From Byssochlamys sp. IMV 00236 (Eukaryota > Ascomycota > Eurotiomycetes > Eurotiales > Thermoascaceae), in the NCBI GenBank assembly GCA_001931875.2, contig MSJH02000434.1, positions 1 through 12,662 of the forward strand: a stretch of DNA of 12,662 nucleotides. The letters run 5' to 3'. The translations under genes and the position numbers were made by a program. Of this stretch, positions 1 through 8,352 are shown piece after piece (positions within the stretch are counted from its first letter, which is position 1; each line of letters opens with the position of its first letter). The notes below the pieces were generated by a model, which was not told the origin of the DNA, ran no database searches, and saw nothing but the letters and a program-made list of their open reading frames with translations.

Positions 1-63
1 AGTTCAGTTATCAGTTAGTTCAATTCTCAGTATAACTCACTCAACCTTATATTCTTTTATTTA

Positions 64-913
64 AACTCTTTACTTTCTAATACATTTGGTATTCTAAAGT
101 ACTTTTATTACTCTTTTATACTTTTATTTTTCTTTTATCATCTTTATCTACCGATACGCTTACCTTGAAGCCCTGTATCAGTAGGACTTACTTTTATTTT
201 TACTTTTACTCTTATATAACACTAGTTATTTCTTTTGATCTATTAAGATCTGGTGGTCACGCGACAGAAACTCTTATATAACTCAAAATACACTCAAGCC
301 AATACCGGAACAAACCCCTTTTTACAATATCATTTATTATTTATCATTTATCATTTATTTTATATCGCATATTTACTTATCCAAATAGTATAAATATCCC
401 CAAATCATTCTCGAAATAAACGACATCTTAAGACACAATCTTCTGATCACAATAACTTCTCTTATATCTTAAGCAACATTTTGCTTATATAACTTCTTTA
501 TTTTATCTTTTTACTTTATCACTCAAGACTTAGCATTATATTGCTCTATATTGATCTTATATAAAGATCTGGTGGTCACTACAATAACAAATCCTATTTA
601 TAAAACTTACTTTTAACCTTACTACTAACACCCAGTAACAATGTTCACTATTTGTTATTTTAGTCTTTACTTTCTGATACATTTTGTATTCTAAGTGCTT
701 TCCATTACTCTTTTATGCGTTTATTTTTCTTTTAACGCTCTTATCTTCTGATACGCTTACCATGAAGTCTTGTGTCAGTATGATTCACTTTATTTACTCT
801 ATATAACACAAGTTATTTCTTTTGATCCATTAAGATCTGCTGATCATGCGACAGAAACTCTTATATAACTCAATTTACACTCAAGCCTCTACCCAAGCAT
901 AACTTTTTACAAC
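64..913. repeat. Degenerate direct repeat, two ~250-bp copies plus a partial third
   Basis: Bases about 64-326 and 661-913 align along their length: both run through CTTTACTTTCT, GATACGCTTACC, a TTTTGATC-TTAAGATCTG block, ACAGAAACTCTTATATAACTCA and CACTCAAGCC, offset by about 587-597 bp. The block AAGATCTGGTGGTCAC at 245-260 recurs exactly at 564-579 and as a variant at 832-847, so a partial third copy lies between the two. The spacings (319 and 268 bp) suggest an ancestral unit near 290 bp that has drifted. No coding capacity is visible. It could be satellite-like, subtelomeric or the remnant of a repeat element; the sequence alone does not decide. Confidence 0.7.
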
Positions 914-1299
914 AGGACTTGAGCCATTTTTCCTGAATAATTGCTCTCTTATATCAATTGGTGAATACATTTATATTTCAATACCTTTCTACATTTGTCT
1001 AAAATTTTGCAAGTCAATTCATCATTTCTTTTGCGTTTGTTCTACTAAATGAGCCAAGTTTATTTTGCTAAGCAAGTCATTATATTAGAATAGGAAGATT
1101 GCTGACCTTCAAAGCACTCTAACTGAATAAAGGAAATGTATTTAGCTTTAGCATTCTATACGTACATATAACGAGACTTTATTACTACTCAACACATGAA
1201 CAATTGGTAAATTTATTCTACCGCCAAGATGCTTTTGAAAATAGCTCTGTAAGTGATTATACACAAAAGGGGAAAATCAAAATATGATATTATATCATT

Positions 1300-1305
1300 T
1301 TTATT
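1300..1305 (-). terminator. Candidate poly(A) signal of isocitrate lyase
   Basis: On the minus strand this reads AATAAA, about 110 nt past the isocitrate lyase stop codon. This is a plausible cleavage/polyadenylation signal by sequence and position only; AT-rich DNA contains such hexamers by chance. Confidence 0.3.
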
Positions 1306-1344
1306 TAACAAAGCAATTTTATGCTTTAAACAAATACGCTGTTC

Positions 1345-1361
1345 AAAAAAAAAAAAAAAAA
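1345..1361. repeat. A17 homopolymer
   Basis: A run of 17 consecutive A on the plus strand, 54-70 bases downstream of the isocitrate lyase stop (T17 on the coding strand of that gene). It may lie in the 3' UTR. Its length is prone to slippage and sequencing error. Confidence 0.9.
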
Positions 1362-1414
1362 GATAGCACGTACATATACGGCAAATATTAACAAATACTT
1401 TTAGCAAACTTGAA

Positions 1415-3189
1415 CTAGTTCTTAAATTGATCCTCAGTGACGCCTTTACCCATAGCCGCTGTAGCAGACATACCACCCGTGACCATCTTCATAACTTCAT
1501 CTACAAATGTTGCTCCTGACCACTTTTGGTGCTGCAGTACATCAACACCATGTTCTCTTTCTTGGCGCTGAACTTGAGTCACATATCCATGCATACCACT
1601 TTCTTTAAAGCTCTTGGCAAATGTAGCTGTAAAAAAGAAAAAAGACTTAGAAGGAAAGAACAAGAAAATCATTTATATTTTTACCTGTTGCCAAAGCATT
1701 AGCGTGAAGACCGCCCAAGGTAATGAATTGCCATACGAAGCCAAGCCTTCCCAGATTGTTAATGTACGATCTCATATCATTGTCATTTAAACCTGCAGCA
1801 TCCCTTTAATAGAAACTGTGTCAGTTTCAATAAATGAAGAACATCAAAGGAGCTTACCAATTGAATGAAGGAGATAGATTATAACATAATAAAGCGTGAG
1901 GAGAACTAGAGAGCACACCCTTCGAGAATTGTTCAGCTTGTGCCAGGATAGGTTTCTTTGTTTCCATCCAGAGCATATCAGCGTACTCGGCATAAGCAAT
2001 GGCGCGAGAGATAGCAGCTTCAGTACCACCTTCATAACGGAAGAAACCTTCACGTACTCTGCAGCTGTCCCAATCCCAAAAGATGTCAACACCGTACTTT
2101 TTGGCAACTTCACGAGCCTCTGTATTGGACTTGAAACGAATCTCGGACAAGAACTTAGTAGCCAGATGTCCCTTACCAACTGCCTTCAGTTTATCAGTCA
2201 CAGCAGTACCATAACGCTTAAGGCCAGCCTTATTGATCCAATCGTCTTCAATGGCTTGAAGTTGAGCACCATACATACCTTTACTTTCAGCTTCATGCAT
2301 GATGGTAGCCAATGGTTTAAGATCAGGATTAGTGCAACCTACAATGAATTCATGATCACGAGGGTCAATGTTTGTAGTGATAAGAGTAGCAGCTTCAGCA
2401 TCAGTACGAGCAACCACAACATTTTCAACTCCCATAATATCAAATTGAGCACGGATAGCTACTAAGCGATTGATGTGTTCAGCAATAGGAACAAGTACTT
2501 TACCAGCCATATGACCACACTTCTTTGTAGATGGGGATTGATCTTCGACTATAGACATATGGATGAGTATATTCTCATTTATTTTGCATTTATGATCACT
2601 TACTATGAATACCAGCAGCGCCACGTTCGACAAACATCTTTGCCAGCTTCATAACAGCAGTAATACCACCATGGCCAGAATCGGCATCAGCAATGATAGG
2701 TCGCAAGTAGTCAATCTTGGGAGTTTTAGCTCTTTCTTGGGGCGACATTCTCAAACGAGCTTCACGTTGCTTTCTGTCATGAAAAAGTTGAGCAAAGAAG
2801 AGATGTTCAACCTTATTGGGAACTGTGTCCATGGGATAATCAGCAAGATCAGGTCCAGGTTCATTGGAGGTGGAGGCAGTAGAAGAACATTGCCACCCAG
2901 AGACGTAGACGGTATCCAAGTGAGGAGCCATTTGAGTGACTTGGACAGGATCAAGTGCACCAAATGTATGGGAGGTAGTGCCATTAGCCCTGTTTGTCTG
3001 GAGAATGTTCCAAAGCTTCTTGGCCAATATATTAGAGCGATAAGCTGTGGGGAAAGTACCACGCTTAGAGACAATGGCTTCAGCAGTATAGGGGCGTTTT
3101 ACATGGGCAAAACGAGGTGAGGACCACCATTGCTTCACTTTTTCAACCTCTTGTTGAAATTCGAGTTCTTCTTGGTCGGGATAAGTCAT
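1415..3189 (-). CDS. icl1: Isocitrate lyase (EC 4.1.3.1), four exons, 535 aa
   Basis: Splits isocitrate into glyoxylate and succinate, the first committed step of the glyoxylate cycle, needed for growth on C2 compounds and fatty acids. Exons in gene order are 3189-2604, 2548-1858, 1803-1685 and 1626-1415. Introns of 55, 54 and 58 nt have GT-AG ends, and the joined frame is 1608 nt including the stop. Conserved family blocks appear in order: SGWQCS (about residues 97-102), ADADSGHGG (167-175), the catalytic loop KKCGH (204-208, created just after the first splice) and SPSFNW (421-426, its Trp codon split by intron 2). Length and the inserted middle region match eukaryotic ICL rather than the shorter bacterial enzyme. 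The protein ends in QFKN, with no obvious C-terminal SKL-type peroxisomal signal. The start gives a normal N-terminus and follows a TATA-like box. All key blocks are intact, so the gene looks functional. Confidence 0.97.
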
Positions 3190-4106
3190 CTTTGTATTAA
3201 TTCAATAAATAAAGTCAATGTGATGAAAAAGAGAGAAGAAAAGAAGTGATTGTTTTTATACACATTTTTTGTTGTTAATTAAAAAACTAATTGATCGAAA
3301 GAGAAGAAAGAATTAGCGGCAGTTTTGTTGATGATTTGCATCGTACACGTACATATAGGGTGCATGTCCGCATGTGATGATTATTGTCTTTATTAAATGC
3401 CAATCCTTTTAAATGTATTTGTTTATAATTGATTGTCCAACCGTTGATAGAATTCCAGATATACGGGTACGTGTATCCCCTTTTTCTTGGCAGCTGTCTA
3501 GTGAATAATACTATTTCGATAAAATCAAGGCTGACAAGATCCTTTTTGTTCAACAACTTTAGGGAGTCAAACGTTAATTTATACAAAAGTAGTGGGAAAA
3601 GGTCTCCTTTCATTTATAATACATCCTCTCTCTCCTCCTCATTTTGGGTTGGCAAAAAGGTTGGTTTTGTCGAGATAAACATATAGTCTAGCTCTTTTTT
3701 ATTTTATTTGAGGATGAAAGGCCAGTATTAAAAAGAGGTTATGAGCTTATAGCTATTATAACTTGATATTACTCTCTCTAAATAAAAGCGTAATTTTGCC
3801 AAGACAGAATTGGACCTGCTTTTCTGTCATCTTGCTTATCCCTTGCATATTATTTATGCAATATACAACTTGGTGCATTTAATATTATGTTTCTTTATGC
3901 TTACAAAAAGACCTCAATCTGACATTTGCAGTTAATCTGTTAATTTCAAGTAACCTTGATCATTTACGAGAATATATGAAAAAAAGCCCCAGCACAAAAT
4001 TGCAGTGATACAACTGTTTGTTTACAATAATTATATATGTATGAGATGATATACTATCATCTTGTTCTTCTTTTTTAAGAATATTTGTTGACCAAGGTGA
4101 AGAAAA
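3190..4106. other. Upstream region of isocitrate lyase, no gene seen
   Basis: AT-rich intergenic sequence. The part next to 3189 should hold the isocitrate lyase promoter: a TATA-like box at 3253-3260 and two inverted copies of an 8-mer (TACACGTA near 3344, TACGTGTA near 3467). The open frames around 3287-3686 on either strand lack known motifs or convincing starts. I see nothing recognisable from 3690 to 4100. Confidence 0.5.
3253..3260 (-). promoter_or_regulatory. TATA-like box of isocitrate lyase
   Basis: The minus strand reads TATAAAAA, 64-71 nt upstream of the isocitrate lyase ATG. Distance and sequence fit a core promoter element of a strongly regulated fungal gene. No experimental support is possible from sequence alone. 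Confidence 0.45.
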
Positions 4107-4373
4107 ATGAAACCATCATCTTATAACAATTGTAATATATTTTTCATTCTCTCAGCAAATACCACAAGTTGTACTAAAGACAATCTGAGACGAAAGCTCG
4201 CGCGGAAAACCGAGCTGAGAAACGGTATGTTTTAAACTGTGTTTGATTTTTTTTATATGGCCTGTCTCCTACTCTTGATAGGCCAATTGAATCAGACACT
4301 CAGAGAAATGTTACACGCGAGCTGGGCAGTCTTACGGATGTCTGAGTTCTTCGGGCATATGATGATAGCTTAA
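4107..4373 (+). CDS. Candidate small two-exon gene, unknown function, 69 aa
   Basis: Exon 1 is 4107-4224 and exon 2 is 4282-4373. The 57-nt intron has a GTATGT donor and a TTGATAG acceptor, the same size as the introns of the neighbouring real genes. The splice sites join in frame (phase 1) to give 69 residues. The second half is rich in Leu, Arg, Lys and Glu and could form a short helix or coiled coil (segments such as LRRKLARKTELRN and LNQTLREML). This stretch is more GC- and CpG-rich than its surroundings, which supports coding. An alternative reading uses a GTGAAG donor at 4097 and the CTCTCAG acceptor at about 4156, which would add an upstream exon, but that frame has no ATG before its upstream stop. 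I do not recognise the protein. It lies 195 bp before the TnpB/Fanzor-like relic and could be a remnant of the same insertion. Confidence 0.3.
4196..4284. other. Two hairpin-forming segments
   Basis: 4196-4215 can fold as GCTC...GAGC closing an inner CGG-AAAA-CCG stem. 4259-4284 can fold as an 8-bp stem (GGCCTGTC with GATAGGCC, one G-U pair) with a 10-base loop. The second lies over the 3' end of the candidate intron 4225-4281. They may be incidental to coding sequence; I do not claim an RNA gene. Confidence 0.3.
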
Positions 4374-4568
4374 TCTGTTTCGCGTAAATGTTATTAAACT
4401 AAGCAAATGAAAAAAAGATTCCTCCTAGAACTTTCATAACGAGGCATGCTATTGTAATGTTTATTGAGAAAAAGATGTCTGTTGTTTTTTTAGTCCTGTA
4501 AATTGACTGTGTACATGATATGTAACTCCAGTACAGAATTGTCTTTATCCCTGTGTGTATTTGTCTAG

Positions 4569-4965
4569 ATATTGGGTGTTACTAAATTGCCCATTATTGC
4601 TTTCGGCAATGGTATGAAAGGCAAGGATGCTGTAAAGATAAAATGGACTGCAGGTTAACACCACTGATGTTTTGTTCGATAAAGCTGGGATAAAGAGAAA
4701 AAGAAGGACGACGTCTGGTGGCTTACGTTGACAAGTTCAACATTTTAATGTGAGCATATAAGAAATATCAGACACTAAAGTTTATGAAAATATGTGTTAC
4801 GAGTGCCAAAAACGAGAAGTGGTGTTTGTTTTTACTGGTTTAACACATGTTCTAGCTTGCCAGGGCTGTGTGATGCTTTGGAGCCGAAATAGCCAATACT
4901 TTAATAAAGCTGCTGCATTTTATTTCCAAAAGTACCTTATCACATCTTTTTCATCATCCTCGTAG
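4569..4965 (+). pseudogene. Relic of a TnpB/Fanzor-like (OrfB zinc-ribbon) protein
   Basis: Three fragments in different plus-strand frames line up in the order of the C-terminal half of this family. 4569-4655 encodes PIIAFGNGMKGKDAVKIK, resembling the family's FGxG segment. 4694-4750 encodes REKEG...LVAYVDKFN, resembling the block that normally carries the E of a DEY/DEF-type motif and leads into the zinc ribbon. Around 4774-4965 it encodes CYEC (4795-4806) and CQGC (4858-4869) followed by LWSRN, matching the CxxC-CxxC-WxRD zinc-ribbon and last RuvC motif. Stops at 4656, 4691 and 4751 and frame changes break it. The E position reads K and the final D reads N, so catalysis would be lost even if translated. 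No N-terminal half or transposon ends were found. Family assignment rests on motif recognition from memory, not on a search. Confidence 0.45.
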
Positions 4966-5171
4966 GGTTTAATATCGCTGTCTTGTACACAGTTTTCTTC
5001 TTCGCCAAAGAAGAATTTGGATATTTACAGGTATATTTTTAATAAACTGTAAAATGACAGTCATTTGTAACTGAAATTCATGATCAGTCGCGTAGAGAGA
5101 GAAAAAAAAAAGAGATATTCTTTTTTACGTGTATTTACCGTTTTTAGTATCTGTCGTTCGTTGACTTGTTA

Positions 5172-6690
5172 ATGTCAATCGATTTGAAGAAGAGTCGAAT
5201 AATTAAACCGAGATGTAGCCTCTATGAGGCAATTAAACTTAGATCTTTAAAAAATGACAGATCGTTTGGAAGAAGATTCAGAGGTTTATAATTAAAAGGA
5301 AAAGAAAAAAAAGTAAAGGGATTAACATAAAAACATAGTGCCTTCAAAACATATTCTATCATTATTCACAAGTGCCAATAATCATATCTATCAGTTTGTA
5401 TTTCCAGACAGCGAGTTTTGCACACCTTTTTACTGCGACTTTGCCAATACAGCTTATGATGGTCATTTAGTAGCAATTGGGGATGAAGAAGGTCGTGTAT
5501 CTCTATTGAGAACAGATAAAGACAACAGTATCAACAACTCACAATTTCATCACTCATTTTATTGCCATAAACACGCAATATCTGATGTCAAATGGAGTGC
5601 AGACGACAGCCTATTACTCACTGCTTCTCATGATCGACTTGTTCGCCTTTGGGATACTGAGACACGATCAAGTTTAGCTGATTTTGCAGGACATGATGAT
5701 ATAATCAAATCTGTCAATTGGCATCCTACAAATCAACGTACGCACTCTTATCTTATTCTTGTATCTTTTCTTTAATTGAATTTTTTGTTATAGACTTGAT
5801 CATCACTGGATCAAAAGATGGGTCTTTTCGTATTTGGGATACAAGGTTTAATCAAAAGCCAGGGACAGATTCAGGTAGAATAAAAAATGTACACATGATT
5901 AAACCTTGTGCTAATAAGGAGGTTTTATAGCGGATTCACCTGATATACCGATCTACAGCCCCATTAAAACCACCATGAATGCTCATGATATCAACCAAGG
6001 CTCACGGTCGACAAAAAAGTCAGGATTAAAACCTCTTGTAAGATATAACCACTTGCTTTTTTTTTTTCTTTCGAAAACTAACACTCAATATGAAGGTTAT
6101 CAGATCAGTGACAAGTGCTATCTTTATAAATAACCATGAAGAAAAAGTGATCACTTCAGGAAGCGTTGATGGAACGATTAAATTATGGGATGTAAGGGCA
6201 GGCAGAAGCTCACAAGTCTTGGAATCAACAGAATTCAAAAATGAAGCAGGAAAAAGACATGGCATTACAGATTTGAAAGTAGACAGCAGTGGGACAAGAT
6301 TGTTTAGTTCCTGCATGGATAATAGTATATATATGCATTACCTAACGGATTTAACAAAGCCGGCGATCAAATATACAGACGAGGAATTTAAATTGGGAAG
6401 TTTTGATATTAGGATATCCATATCTCCTGACGATCAGTTCATCATGGCTGGCTCATATGATAAAGATATTTTTGTATGGGAAATAGATGGAAATCAGAAA
6501 AAGGCTCACAAGTTTGAAGGGCATACGAGAAAAGTAACTGGAGTTGCGTGGAATAAATATTCAATGAAACAGGCAAGTTGTTTAATAACGAATGAAAAAG
6601 GATAAAGAGCTAATACCTCGATAGTTTGTTAGCTGTTCTGAAGATTTTACAGCCAGAATATGGAGTTTAGACTATTCACTAACTGAATAA
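5172..6690 (+). CDS. cdt2: CDT2/DTL-type WD40 protein, six exons, 413 aa
   Basis: Likely substrate receptor of the CRL4-Cdt2 (Cul4-DDB1) ubiquitin ligase, which in other eukaryotes destroys Cdt1 and related substrates during S phase in the nucleus. Exons: 5172-5283, 5339-5737, 5794-5874, 5931-6037, 6096-6572, 6625-6690. Introns are 55, 56, 56, 58 and 52 nt, with branch-like CTAAC/CTAAT or TTAAC elements before most acceptors. The last intron is GC-AG (CAG|GCAAGT). Exon 1 was found by extending the frame through the 55-nt intron: the main open frame lacks an ATG, and the ATG at 5172 gives 37 clean, basic codons in the right phase. WD repeats include GDEEGRVSLL (about 85-94), SHDRLVRLWD (134-143), SKDGSFRIWDTR (177-188), SVDGTIKLWDVR (256-267), a repeat around SPDDQF and the last SEDFTARIW. 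Two WDxR motifs (185-188 and 264-267) match the DDB1-binding positions of human DTL. The protein stops soon after the propeller, far shorter than human DTL. Confidence 0.85.
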
Positions 6691-6760
6691 TATTTATTGT
6701 AGATAGCATATACCCCCCTCTCTCTCTTCTCTTTCCTGCTGTCCTTTATGTATAAAAGAA

Positions 6761-6766
6761 AATAAA
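6761..6766 (+). terminator. Candidate poly(A) signal of the WD40 gene
   Basis: AATAAA, 71 nt after the WD40 stop codon and within a plausible 3' UTR. Assigned by sequence and position only. Confidence 0.4.
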
Positions 6767-6870
6767 GTATGTATAAACAACACACACTCTCTTTATCTTT
6801 TTCAAAGGTGGACTAAGCTGTAAAGCTGAGGACTTGTAGCTCTACATGTCAGTCTTGTATTTAAATTAAC

Positions 6871-7047
6871 ATGGAAACTGCTTTTAAAGCAAATGATTGG
6901 ATCGCGGAATGGAATAGTCCTCTCTTCCATATGAAACCGGAAGTTAAGCCGGTCATTGATAATCGTTGTGGAGACAACAACAACCCCCACATCTACGGCA
7001 TAAATGTTGGCTTACAGCAGTGTCTTTTTACAAGTTTCCGTTATTAA
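6871..7047 (+). CDS. Doubtful 58-aa ORF, unknown
   Basis: An ATG-started frame of 58 codons ending in TAA at 7045-7047. It is mildly enriched in GC relative to its flanks and has a protein-like composition (Trp at residues 10 and 14, KPEVKPVIDNRCGDNNNPHIYG towards the middle). The opposite strand is also open over the same stretch (from about 7005 down to 6802) but has no ATG at its beginning. I recognise neither reading. The higher-GC block could be a fragment of a repeat or of an old gene rather than a working gene; no splice signals join it convincingly to the neighbours. Confidence 0.2.
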   Translation: METAFKANDWIAEWNSPLFHMKPEVKPVIDNRCGDNNNPHIYGINVGLQQCLFTSFRY

Positions 7048-7173
7048 TATATACAATTATTCTCCTTCTTTAAAGTCTATTTTCTTTTAAATAAATGAAA
7101 ATAATCTTTCTGCCGTTTTAAGTTGACAGGAAAAAAAAAAGCCAGGGGATGTGACTGAACTGGCTACAGTGCA

Positions 7174-7195
7174 TTTTTTTTTCTCTCTTTCTCTT
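7174..7195 (+). promoter_or_regulatory. Pyrimidine tract upstream of the BAG gene
   Basis: A T/C-only run ends 12 bases before the BAG ATG. CT-rich tracts just upstream of the start are common in fungal promoters and 5' leaders. The tract followed by TTGTATAG could instead be the 3' end of a 5'-UTR intron; the sequence does not decide. Confidence 0.35.
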
Positions 7196-7207
7196 GTATA
7201 GCAAAAG

Positions 7208-8020
7208 ATGGCGGACAATAGACGTTCTTTATTAATATATGGTGCAGCTGCAACCCTGGTTGCTGTATTGGGCACCAGTCTTGTATACTATGTTATAGAA
7301 GACGATAAACGAGCCAAACGAAGAAGAACAGCTAAACAGGCTGAACGCGCAACTCTTCGCCTGTTAGATCAAATTCAATCACAACAACAGGCCATTGAAT
7401 CAAGCATTAGTAGTGTTGAACCCATCATCGAATTGGACTGTGATGACAAGGCATTCAAGCAAAAGGAGTATACTTTAGCTCACTCAAACGAACTTCTTCT
7501 TCGTCTTATGGAACAACTCGACGCGGTTCGACCCTTGACGCTTGTTGTCGGACAAGATCTGGAACCTACAGAGTTTGAAAGACAGTTGGTCGATAAATTG
7601 AAGAACAAGAAACGAAATGTGATTGATTCTATCAACGAACTCTTCCGTCGACTGGATATCTGTAATGAAAGAGTGAAAAAGGAAGCAACCAAGAGAGAGG
7701 AGATAGCTAAAGAAAAGGCAAGACTGGAAAGAGAAGAAAAAGAGAGATTGGCTCGTGAAGAAGAGGAAAGAAAGAAAGCTGAAGAAGAAGAAAGAAAGAG
7801 AATCGAAGAAGAAAAGGCTCAACAAGCTAGAGAAGAACAAGAACGAGTAGCTAAAGAAGAAGCATTGCGTAGAATGAGAGAAGAAGAAGAACAGGCTGCT
7901 CAAGAAGCTATTTCCAAGGAGACGGATAACCATGACGACGACAAGTCGTTTGAAGAGATTCAAAGCAATGGTCAAGTAGAAGTTAGCTATATTGAATTGA
8001 ATGAAACTCAAGAAGAATAA
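7208..8020 (+). CDS. Membrane-anchored BAG-domain protein (Snl1-like), 270 aa
   Basis: Probable Hsp70 nucleotide-exchange factor held in a membrane, comparable to yeast Snl1 in the ER/nuclear envelope. Residues 8-30 form one hydrophobic segment (LLIYGAAATLVAVLG...). It is followed by KRAKRRR (34-40), so by the positive-inside rule the C-terminal part should face the cytosol. Residues about 50-150 look like a BAG three-helix domain: LLRLMEQLDAV (97-107) and KKRNVIDSINELFRRLD (134-150) resemble the conserved second and third helices. Residues about 151-245 are almost entirely E/K/R/A/Q and should form a long single helix or coiled coil, an extension that yeast Snl1 lacks. The tail (246-270) is acidic. 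There is no intron. The ATG at 7208 places the membrane segment at the very N-terminus, as expected. The BAG assignment is by pattern, and the anchored-coil architecture is clear from sequence. Confidence 0.7.
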   Translation: MADNRRSLLIYGAAATLVAVLGTSLVYYVIEDDKRAKRRRTAKQAERATLRLLDQIQSQQQAIESSISSVEPIIELDCDDKAFKQKEYTLAHSNELLLRLMEQLDAVRPLTLVVGQDLEPTEFERQLVDKLKNKKRNVIDSINELFRRLDICNERVKKEATKREEIAKEKARLEREEKERLAREEEERKKAEEEERKRIEEEKAQQAREEQERVAKEEALRRMREEEEQAAQEAISKETDNHDDDKSFEEIQSNGQVEVSYIELNETQEE

Positions 8021-8024
8021 TAAA
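8019..8024 (+). terminator. Candidate poly(A) signal overlapping the BAG stop
   Basis: AATAAA overlaps the BAG stop codon. It is so close that a later signal (for example the AT-rich stretch beyond 8110) may be used instead. Weak evidence. Confidence 0.2.
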
Positions 8025-8201
8025 TTCTAAAGATTGATGTGTGGTGTAAATATGTGTGTATTTCCCTTAGGATTAAACATGTATATCAAGAGTGTATAAA
8101 GCATTTTTTTTTCTTAATATACAACATAAAACTGTGATAAAGTAAGCAATAGCACTATTTGAGCCTGTATAAAATTTCTGTTAATTTTAACAGGGTCTTA
8201 T

Positions 8202-8218
8202 TCTCTCTCTCTCTCTCT
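8202..8218. repeat. CT dinucleotide microsatellite
   Basis: About eight TC units in a row, in the intergenic region after the BAG gene. Simple repeat with no evident role. Confidence 0.85.
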
Positions 8219-8352
8219 GTTGTAAAAGGCAAACTAAACCGAGGACAATTGTCCATTCTAATGAAAATTTAGGGAGAAAAGATGAGCCATTAAATAAACG
8301 ATAACTTCAACGGGATCGACTCGAGAAATAAGGATATACTTTCTGCACTTTT

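Larger units (their letters stand above)
1..1414. other. AT-rich non-coding region with degenerate repeats
   Basis: I see no credible gene here. The plus strand is strongly T/C-rich for the first 1 kb. The segment holds the direct repeats listed separately and many short CTTATATAAC-like motifs (for example near 209, 271, 486, 555 and 861). From about 920 to 1340 it is ordinary AT-rich sequence. A run of 17 A (1345-1361) lies just beyond the 3' end of the isocitrate lyase gene. The short minus-strand open frame around 1213-1476 overlaps the isocitrate lyase last exon in another frame and is not supported. Confidence 0.6.
6691..7207. other. Intergenic region between the WD40 and BAG genes
   Basis: Holds the 3' end of the WD40 gene, a pyrimidine-rich tract at about 6711-6740, a doubtful 58-aa ORF (listed separately) and the presumed promoter of the BAG gene. 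The stretch 6860-7030 is noticeably richer in GC and CpG than the flanks. Confidence 0.5.

Noticed and set aside
1896..2465. 189-codon plus-strand frame
   Set aside because: Lies opposite isocitrate lyase exon 2, which is strongly conserved; no motif of its own.
2605..3120. 171-codon plus-strand frame
   Set aside because: Antisense shadow of isocitrate lyase exon 1.
3429..3686. 85-codon plus-strand frame upstream of isocitrate lyase
   Set aside because: No ATG start, low-complexity composition and promoter location; no family resemblance.
4359..4365. ATGATGA as a C/D snoRNA C box
   Set aside because: No matching D box (CTGA) at a suitable distance downstream and no terminal stem.
5254..5295. 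ATG at 5254 as start of the CDT2-like gene
   Set aside because: Joining this frame through the 5284-5338 intron gives the wrong phase; the unspliced frame stops after 13 codons.
7484..8011. Long minus-strand frame opposite the BAG gene, rich in Phe and Ser
   Set aside because: It is the shadow of the GAA/GAG-rich coil-coding region; the plus-strand frame has a membrane anchor and BAG-like domain.
8178..8193. Inverted repeat as a transcription terminator
   Set aside because: A 7-bp AT-rich stem in a eukaryotic intergenic region is not evidence of termination.
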